A DNA stretch of 38,354 bases from an uncultured Pseudomonadota bacterium (GTDB lineage Bacteria; Pseudomonadota; Gammaproteobacteria; Burkholderiales; SG8-39): the NCBI GenBank assembly GCA_903895005.1, contig CAITSH010000510.1, positions 1 through 38,354 of the forward strand, given 5' to 3'. The translations under genes were made by a program, and so were the position numbers. This document shows positions 33,053 through 38,354 of the stretch, piece after piece; the stretch's first letter is position 1, and the number at the start of each line of letters is the position of its first letter. The notes under the pieces were generated by a model that saw only the letters and a list, made by a program, of their open reading frames with translations, was not told the origin of the DNA and searched no databases.

Positions 33053-33110
33053 CAATTCGCTGAAGGCGCGACTGCACTGGTGGGCCGCAGCCTGAGCTCA
33101 GACGTTAGTC
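33047..33110 (+). other. Integron attC-like recombination site (59-base element)
   Basis: The site opens with CGCTAACAATTCGCTGAAGG and closes with GCCTGAGCTCAGACGTTAG. The outer arms CTAAC (33049-33053) and GTTAG (33104-33108) pair as R''/R', with the cleavage-type core G^TTAG at 33104. The inner arms pair as GCT/AGC and AGGC/GCCT with unpaired bases on one strand, as in attC hairpins, around a terminal region of about 20 bases. Both ends resemble known attC sites closely (TAACAATTC... and ...CTCAGGCGTTAG). Its position directly on the stop codon of the HNH gene is typical of a cassette. No integrase gene is in the window. Confidence 0.72.
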
Positions 33111-33368
33111 GGATAGGTTATCTACCAAGTACGTAACCCCTCGCCGACAAGTCTTCGCATTCACGTCGTTGTTGACCTTCCCTCCCGTAGGGGACGCCGA
33201 GAAGCGCAGTGCCGATGGGGGCAGTCCGGTCCCGTTGTCTGAGCCCCGCAGGGGCGAGTTTAGGGACCGGCCCATCGGCGCGAGCATCGCAGGGGAGCCT
33301 TCAACTGCGGCGATTTGACGAGACGCTGAAGTCTCATGAAGGCCGTCACCTTCGGGTCGCCTTCTTTG

Positions 33369-33400
33369 GGTTACCTTTCTTGGCGAAGCAAGAAAGGTAA
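33369..33400. repeat. 13-bp inverted repeat in the intergenic mosaic
   Basis: GTTACCTTTCTTG and CAAGAAAGGTAAC pair perfectly around GCGAAG. Longer versions of this sequence (GGTTACTTTCTTTGGCGAAG-type) are familiar as dispersed intergenic elements in related genomes, which is the basis for calling it a repeat here. Confidence 0.75.
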
Positions 33401-33593
33401 CTCGCCTGCCGGGGCGAGTCCCGGCATGCTCGCAAGCGCGATGCTTCACCCTCCCTTGGAGGGCGCGCTTCGCCCGGTAGGCCGAAGCCGCTCAACGGGC
33501 GCCGAGCGGGCTCGGCGAACCCCCCGTTTCGCCCCTAACCCTCTCCCGTCGAGGGAGAGGGGACAAAACATCCCGGGATTGAATGATGGAATC

Positions 33594-33627
33594 GCTGGAA
33601 ATGCCCGCCTGGCGCGGCTTTCCAGCC
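33594..33627. repeat. Short intergenic hairpin repeat, copy D
   Basis: GCTGGAAA (33594-33601) pairs with TTTCCAGC (33619-33626), enclosing TGCCCGCCTGGCGCGGC. It is the reverse-oriented form of the family. Unlike copies A, C and E it is not at a convergent gene junction but upstream of the methyltransferase gene. Confidence 0.65.
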
Positions 33628-33779
33628 ATGGCGCTATCCCGCCATCGCTTGTTTCCGCACGAATCTCCGAAACGAATCTTGACCCGTCCCACCCCGCCCC
33701 ATCCCGGTTAACCGTTCTGTCACATTCGCACGGTAGCCTGCGCGCACGCGGATGCGGGGCAACCCGCAACAGGAGGCGG

Positions 33780-34577
33780 ATGGCTGCTTGCACGGAACAA
33801 CACCCAATGCGTCCCATGCCCGATATTTCACTGGTGACGGCGAGTGCATTTGTGATGCTTGCCCTGTTGGCGACGGGCGGAAATGCGCATTGGGACGTGG
33901 CGGCCTATCTTGTCAGCTTCTGGCACTACTATCTTTACGCGCTGGCTTTTTACTTTGGCCTCGTTTCGATGACGGTGTTCAAGCGCGACGCAGTGGCAAT
34001 GAAGTCCGTGGCGCTTGTTGCCATCGCTCTTGCGTATTTTTCGCAGCCGGTCGATTTCGCGTCGCTTTGCGTTGTCGGTGCCGGCTTCCTGCTGAACGTG
34101 GTCGCGGCAAAAGCCCTTGGGGCGGACCGCACTTACTACGGGCACGAAGTGGCGGGCCTGCCGCATTTGCGCATCACGCGATTCCCGTATGGCTGGATTG
34201 CGCATCCCATGATCACGGGAAATATCATCGCCTTCGGCGGCACCCTGCTCAACGACGACTTTCGCAGCCGCTGGTGGCCGCTTGCGCTCATGCACGTGGT
34301 AATGAATGTCGCGTTGCTGTTGATGGAGACCTCGGTCACGCCGCGACGCGGCGCCGCGGCAATGCGCGGTTTTTCATGGCCGACCGCATTGTTGTTCGTG
34401 CTTGCGGGCGGCGCATTGGGCTGGATCGCCGACCTTGTCGCAACCCCCGCCCCCGTGCGCGTGGCAGTGGCCGCCACCGGGGCCGCCTGCGCCTACGTCC
34501 TGTTTTGCTCTTACACATCGCCCGCCATTGGAGCCGGCGAAAAACACATCACGCCACAAGGAGGTCCGCATGAGTGA
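33780..34577 (+). CDS. Membrane methyltransferase-like protein (PEMT/ICMT family)
   Basis: A 265-residue integral membrane protein with about six hydrophobic helices. The segment RFPYGWIAHPMITGNIIAFG (134-153) matches the AdoMet-binding HPxxxG signature of the phosphatidylethanolamine N-methyltransferase/isoprenylcysteine carboxyl methyltransferase group, and a later helix carries LLLMET with E183, as in that group. A membrane lipid or small lipophilic substrate is therefore likely. ATG 33780 has AGGAGG only 3 bases upstream; ATG 33807 is an alternative. The frame continues back to 33336 through repeats and is not coding there. Its end overlaps the next gene by 8 bases, so the two products probably work together. 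Confidence 0.72.
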   Translation: MAACTEQHPMRPMPDISLVTASAFVMLALLATGGNAHWDVAAYLVSFWHYYLYALAFYFGLVSMTVFKRDAVAMKSVALVAIALAYFSQPVDFASLCVVGAGFLLNVVAAKALGADRTYYGHEVAGLPHLRITRFPYGWIAHPMITGNIIAFGGTLLNDDFRSRWWPLALMHVVMNVALLLMETSVTPRRGAAAMRGFSWPTALLFVLAGGALGWIADLVATPAPVRVAVAATGAACAYVLFCSYTSPAIGAGEKHITPQGGPHE

Positions 34578-35403
34578 AGTTCTGCAGTTTGAAAAGCCGG
34601 CCAAGACCGCGCCGTCGCGGCGCTTTCCGGCGGTCATCGGACGCTTTGACAACCCGGCCGACCGCGCCACGATAGACGCGCTCGTGAAATGGATAGAAAC
34701 GCGCTATCACGAGGACCTTCAGCGCCGGCCGTCAAAGCACGAATATGTCCGCCACCTGCCCGCAGACGTCATCGCGCAAATCGACACCCTGCGCGATAGC
34801 CCGGTCATCGGGCAGGCGATCCTGCGGCACTTTGACGCAAACCAGGTGATCACGCCGATGCCGCACACTGACGAGCTGTACCTGTCGCACTACAACAAGG
34901 ATTTCGGCGGCGACCAGGGCCTTTACAGCAAGCACTACGACGGCAACCTGCGTTTTGTGCCGTTTGGCACCGTGGTGCGCGCACTCATCTACCTGCAGTC
35001 TGACGCCACTTACAAGGTGGTGTTCGGCGACAGCAAGGTCGAGCGGGCCTTTGTCACTTACGAATTCGGCGTGCTCGACTTTCACCGCGAACTGCACTGG
35101 GTAGAGGGGGAATACAACCCGGATGACAAACAGCGCATCCTGCTCAAGTGCAACTACCTGGTGGCGCCGCGCGGGTCGGGCCTGCCTGCACGGGCGGTGA
35201 TGGGTGCCAATACGGCGGTGTTTTACGTGGTGAAGGCGGCGATGGAGTATTCCAAGAGCCCGAGCAACCCGCTGCAGCGTTTCGTCGGGTTTCTGTGCAA
35301 CTTTTTTCGATTGCTCAACAACATTCATCCGCTGGTGCCGCTTGTCCTGATCGCAGCGCTGCTGTCTGCGGCCGTCTGGGGCGTGTTGCAACTGCCGGCC
35401 TGA
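34570..35403 (+). CDS. Putative HxD...H dioxygenase-fold protein with C-terminal membrane anchor
   Basis: No named family recognised. The 277-residue protein has H122-Y-D124 (GLYSKHYDG), a beta-rich stretch VVRALIYLQS, then a distal histidine H172 or H176 (DFHRELHWVEG) about 50 residues on and R189/K193 (KQRILLK). This order and spacing are those of the 2-oxoglutarate/Fe(II) dioxygenase double-stranded beta-helix (HxD...H...R/K). A C-terminal hydrophobic helix (LVPLVLIAALLSAAVWGVLQL) would anchor it to the membrane. The ATG at 34570 has a strong AAGGAGG upstream and overlaps the methyltransferase gene. Inference: a membrane-associated oxygenase acting with the methyltransferase, perhaps on a lipid. 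A cupin-like non-enzymatic protein is the alternative. Confidence 0.65.
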   Translation: MSEVLQFEKPAKTAPSRRFPAVIGRFDNPADRATIDALVKWIETRYHEDLQRRPSKHEYVRHLPADVIAQIDTLRDSPVIGQAILRHFDANQVITPMPHTDELYLSHYNKDFGGDQGLYSKHYDGNLRFVPFGTVVRALIYLQSDATYKVVFGDSKVERAFVTYEFGVLDFHRELHWVEGEYNPDDKQRILLKCNYLVAPRGSGLPARAVMGANTAVFYVVKAAMEYSKSPSNPLQRFVGFLCNFFRLLNNIHPLVPLVLIAALLSAAVWGVLQLPA

Positions 35404-35496
35404 ATGCGAAAGCGCGGCCGGATTCACGCCGGCCGGTCACGACCGCAGATACCGACGACGACCGCCTAACCGCCCCCACCGCGAAAGCATCACCGC

Positions 35497-35530
35497 CTGG
35501 AAACCCGCACCAGGCAAGGGTTTCCAGCCA
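35497..35530. repeat. Short intergenic hairpin repeat, copy E (best stem)
   Basis: CTGGAAACCC (35497-35506) pairs perfectly with GGGTTTCCAG (35518-35527), with an 11-base loop GCACCAGGCAA. It lies between convergent genes (oxygenase-like and RND pump), consistent with bidirectional termination. Confidence 0.7.
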
Positions 35531-35539
35531 ACGACATTC

Positions 35540-38354
35540 CTAGACCACCGGCGTCCGCTTCACCCGGAACCACGCCGCGTACAAAGCCGGCAGGAACAGC
35601 AGGGTCAGCGCGGTGGCGAATACCAGCCCGCCCATGATGGCCACGGCCATCGGGCCGAAGAAGGCGCTGCGTGTGAGCGGGATCATTGCAAGCACTGCTG
35701 CGGCGGCGGTCAGCACGATGGGGCGGAAACGCCGCACGGTTGAATCGACGATGGCAAGCCAGGGTGCGTGCCCCGCCGCGATGTCCTGCTCGATCTGGTC
35801 CACGAGAATGACAGAGTTGCGCATGATCATGCCCGAGAGCGCGATGGTGCCCAGCATGGCGACAAAACCGAACGGCACGTTGAACACCAGCAGCGCGATG
35901 GTGACCCCGATCAACCCGAGCGGCGCGGTCAGCACGACAAGCAGCACGCGCTGGAAGCTTTGCAACTGGATCATCAGCACCGTAAAGACCACGGCCAGAA
36001 ACAGGGGAACGCCCGCGGCGACCGACTTGCTGCCCTTGGCGCTGTCCTCGACCGCGCCGCCGGTTTCAAGCAGGTAACCGGGTGGCAGCGCGGCGCGGAT
36101 GGGCTCAAGCTTGGGCTCGACCTGCGAGGTCACCGCCGGCGCCTGTATCTTGCCGTAGACGTTGGCACGCACGGTGACGGTGGGCAGGCGGTTGCGCCGC
36201 CAGATGATGCCCTCCTCGAAGCCGTAGGTGATGGTGGCGATCTGCGACAGCGGCACCGCCTTGCCCGAGGGCGTGGGTACCGTGAGGTTTCCGAGCAGCG
36301 AAAGCCGCGCGCGCTCCTGCTCGGCGCCGCGCAACAACACCTCGACCAGTTTGTCGCGCTCGCGGAAATAAGTGACGCTGAATCCCTTGAGCGAGGTGTT
36401 GATGAAAGTCGACAACTCCTGCGCGGAAATGCCCAGCACGCGCGCCTTGTTCTGGTCGATGTGGAGCTTGATCACCTTGGACGGTTCGTCCCAGTCGTAT
36501 TGCACGTTCTGCAGGTTCGGGTTGGCGCGCATCACCGCCGCCACCTGCGCGGCGTATTCGCGCACCGTGGGCACGTCTTCACCGGACACCCGGAACTGCA
36601 CCGGGAAGCCAACGGGCGGGCCGTTCTCAAGGCGGTTGATGGCGGCACGCAGCGTCGGGAAGTCGTCCTCGAACAATTTGATGAGTTTGCTGCGCAGCGC
36701 TTCACGTTCGGCCTGGCCCTTGGTGAGGATCACGAACTGCGCAAAGTTGGTATTGGCCAGTTGCTGGTCAAGGGGCAGGTAAAAGCGCGGGCTGCCGGTG
36801 CCCACATAGCTGACGTAGTTTTCTATGCCCTCCTCCTTGGCGAGGATGCGTTCGACTTTTTTCACCTCGGCCTCGGTGGCGGCGTACGATGCGCCCTCGG
36901 GAAGGCGCAGGTCCACCAGCAGTTCGAGTCGGGTCGAATCGGGGAAGAACTGCTGCTGGACAAAACCGAATCCCACCACCGACAGAGCGAACAGCAATAG
37001 CGTTGTGGCGATGACGGTCTTGCGCCACTCCACGCACCAATCCACCAGCGCGCGAAAGCGCCGGAAAAACCGCGTGTCGTAGAGCGCGCGCTCTGCCTCG
37101 TCAGGGTCTGCGTACTCGCCTTTCTTGAAATCGGGCAGCAGCTTGTAACCGAGGTAGGGAATGAACACCACCGCCGCCACCCAGGAGATGAGCAACGCGA
37201 TCACCGTCACCTGGAAAATCGAGCGTGTGTATTCACCGGTGGCCGATTGCGCCGTGGCGATGGGCAAAAAGCCCGCCGCGGTGACCAGCGTGCCGGTGAG
37301 CATGGGCATCGCCGTCGAGGTGTAGGCAAAGCTTGCCGCCTGCACGCGGTCCCAACCCTCTTCCATTTTTCGCGCCATCATTTCGACGGCAATGATGGCG
37401 TCATCAACCAGCAGGCCCAGCGCAAGGATCAGCGCGCCAAGCGAGATCTTGTGCAGGCCGACGTCAAACAGGTTCATGAACAGGAAAGTGATCGCCAGCA
37501 CCAGCGGTATCGACAAGGCCACGACGATGCCGGTTCGAAGTCCCAGCGAGAGCAGGCTCACCGCCAGCACGATGATCACCGCCTCGGCGAGGGTACGCAG
37601 GAATTCGCGTATCGAACGCTTGACCGAATCGGGCTGGTTGGACACCTGGTGCAGTTCGACGCCAACCGGCAACTGAGATTGCAGGCGCGCCGTCGCAACT
37701 TCGAGGTGATCGCCGAGTTCGAGAATGTCGCCTCCCGCGGCCATGGAGACACCGATGCCGAAGGCTTCCTGCCCGCGAGAGCGCATTTTTGAAGCGGGCG
37801 GGTCGATGTAGCCGCGTGTAACCTTGGCGATGTCGCCAATGCGGATCAGCCTGCCGTTGGCGCGCAGCGAAATATTGCGGATTTCATCGAGCGAACCAAA
37901 ATCACCCGATACGCGCAAGAACACGCGGTCGCTCGCCGTTTCGAAAACGCCCGAAGGTGCGAGGGCATTTTCTTTTTGCAGCGTTGTGAATATCGTCTGC
38001 GGATCGATGCCCAGGTTGGCGAGCTTGGAATTGGATATCTCGATGAATACCTTTTCCTCCTGCTCGCCGAAAAACTCCACCTTGGCCACACCGGGCACGC
38101 GCAGCAATTCGGATCGCACGTGGTCGGCGTATTTTTTCAGTTCCGCGTAATCAAAGCCGTCACCGGTGAGGGCATAGATATTGCCGAAGGTGTCGCCGAA
38201 CTCGTCGTTGAAAAACGGACCCTGCACGCCGGCCGGCAGCGTTTGTGTAATGTCGCCGATTTTCTTGCGCACCTGGTACCAGATGTTCGGCACCTCCGAT
38301 GGCGGCGTGGAATCCTTGGCGAGGAAAAACACCAGCGATTCGCCCGGCTTGGAA
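35540..38354 (-). CDS. RND efflux transporter, inner-membrane pump (partial)
   Basis: Proton-driven tripartite efflux pump subunit of the AcrB/MexB-type RND superfamily, working with a periplasmic adaptor and outer-membrane channel. The 937 residues seen are the C-terminal part; full pumps have about 1030-1070, so roughly 100 N-terminal residues, including the first membrane helix, lie off the right edge. Internal features: porter domains with VPGVAKVEFFG, the helix carrying paired Asp (GALILALGLLVDDAIIAVEM) for proton relay, the second-half repeat VLMIQLQSFQRVLLVVLTAP, and IALSGMIMRNSVILVDQIE. The DD motif and length fit a multidrug/organic-compound pump rather than a heavy-metal CzcA type, but substrate is not resolvable. 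A GTG at 38332 is internal, not the start. Confidence 0.93.
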   Translation of the reverse strand, partial: SKPGESLVFFLAKDSTPPSEVPNIWYQVRKKIGDITQTLPAGVQGPFFNDEFGDTFGNIYALTGDGFDYAELKKYADHVRSELLRVPGVAKVEFFGEQEEKVFIEISNSKLANLGIDPQTIFTTLQKENALAPSGVFETASDRVFLRVSGDFGSLDEIRNISLRANGRLIRIGDIAKVTRGYIDPPASKMRSRGQEAFGIGVSMAAGGDILELGDHLEVATARLQSQLPVGVELHQVSNQPDSVKRSIREFLRTLAEAVIIVLAVSLLSLGLRTGIVVALSIPLVLAITFLFMNLFDVGLHKISLGALILALGLLVDDAIIAVEMMARKMEEGWDRVQAASFAYTSTAMPMLTGTLVTAAGFLPIATAQSATGEYTRSIFQVTVIALLISWVAAVVFIPYLGYKLLPDFKKGEYADPDEAERALYDTRFFRRFRALVDWCVEWRKTVIATTLLLFALSVVGFGFVQQQFFPDSTRLELLVDLRLPEGASYAATEAEVKKVERILAKEEGIENYVSYVGTGSPRFYLPLDQQLANTNFAQFVILTKGQAEREALRSKLIKLFEDDFPTLRAAINRLENGPPVGFPVQFRVSGEDVPTVREYAAQVAAVMRANPNLQNVQYDWDEPSKVIKLHIDQNKARVLGISAQELSTFINTSLKGFSVTYFRERDKLVEVLLRGAEQERARLSLLGNLTVPTPSGKAVPLSQIATITYGFEEGIIWRRNRLPTVTVRANVYGKIQAPAVTSQVEPKLEPIRAALPPGYLLETGGAVEDSAKGSKSVAAGVPLFLAVVFTVLMIQLQSFQRVLLVVLTAPLGLIGVTIALLVFNVPFGFVAMLGTIALSGMIMRNSVILVDQIEQDIAAGHAPWLAIVDSTVRRFRPIVLTAAAAVLAMIPLTRSAFFGPMAVAIMGGLVFATALTLLFLPALYAAWFRVKRTPVV

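Larger units (their letters stand above)
33111..33779. other. Long non-coding stretch of mosaic intergenic repeats
   Basis: About 670 bases with no credible gene. Blocks visible in order: GC-rich sequence with CTGAGCCCCGCAGGGGCGAG and GGGACCGGCCCATCGGCGCG (33180-33300), the inverted repeat at 33369-33400, CCCTCCCTTGGAGGGCGCGC and related palindromic pieces (33450-33530), CCTCTCCCGTCGAGGGAGAG (33540-33560), then hairpin copy D. Such blocks recur as dispersed repeats in beta- and gammaproteobacterial genomes as I remember them. Frames of 114-123 codons across this stretch are repeat translations, not genes. The promoter of the methyltransferase gene should lie near 33700-33770. Confidence 0.6.

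Noticed and set aside
33105..33817. Several frames of 60-123 codons on both strands
   Set aside because: They are translations of palindromic intergenic repeats, without start signals or domain similarity.

Overview
The window is GC-rich bacterial chromosome, most likely from a betaproteobacterium (Burkholderiales, Rhodocyclales or a relative). Three things point there: a ribBA-ribH-nusB-thiL-pgpA-pncC gene order, a RibBA whose GTP cyclohydrolase II half has lost its zinc cysteines, and an orphan Bug/TctC binding protein next to aromatic-catabolism genes. Base and codon composition is uniform except around 32.2-33.1 kb, which is clearly AT-richer.

Layout. (1) 1-3500, minus: soluble NAD-dependent formate dehydrogenase. 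A NuoE-NuoF fusion subunit is followed by the molybdenum catalytic subunit FdsA, which runs off the left edge. (2) 3825-10330, minus: a cobalamin uptake operon. A cobalamin riboswitch leader precedes a BtuB-like TonB receptor, then BtuC, BtuD, BtuF and cobyric acid synthase CobQ; the last four genes overlap by 3-4 bases. (3) 10345-13909, minus: enoyl-CoA hydratase, HpcH/HpaI aldolase, PaaY-like hexapeptide protein and a secreted alpha/beta hydrolase. (4) 14114-18136: glnS, a hemerythrin-like protein behind an FNR-type box, an exported Ser/Gly-repeat protein and a small winged-helix protein with a strong terminator. (5) 18307-26810, plus: an MFS exporter, then a catabolic run of acyl-CoA ligase, crotonase, atypical SDR, Bug solute-binding protein, intradiol dioxygenase, carboxymuconolactone-decarboxylase-like protein and MFS importer. 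It looks like an aromatic or aryl-acid degradation cluster, substrate unknown. (6) 26908-31939: a zinc-ribbon/HEXXH membrane protein (plus), then the housekeeping run pncC, pgpA, thiL, nusB, ribH, ribBA (minus). (7) 31940-33779: an accessory pocket with an AT-rich winged-helix/HNH nuclease gene whose stop codon lies inside a sequence resembling an integron attC site, followed by a mosaic of intergenic repeats. (8) 33780-35403, plus: an overlapping pair, a PEMT/ICMT-like membrane methyltransferase and a putative HxD...H dioxygenase-fold protein with a C-terminal membrane anchor. (9) 35540-38354, minus: an RND efflux pump, truncated at its N-terminus by the window edge.

The least ordinary features are the probable single integron-type cassette carrying an HNH nuclease, a six-copy family of roughly 30-base intergenic hairpins, a duplicated ligase tail flanking a perfect 17-bp hairpin, and the methyltransferase/oxygenase pair. 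No integrase, transposase, CRISPR array, rRNA or tRNA gene was recognised.
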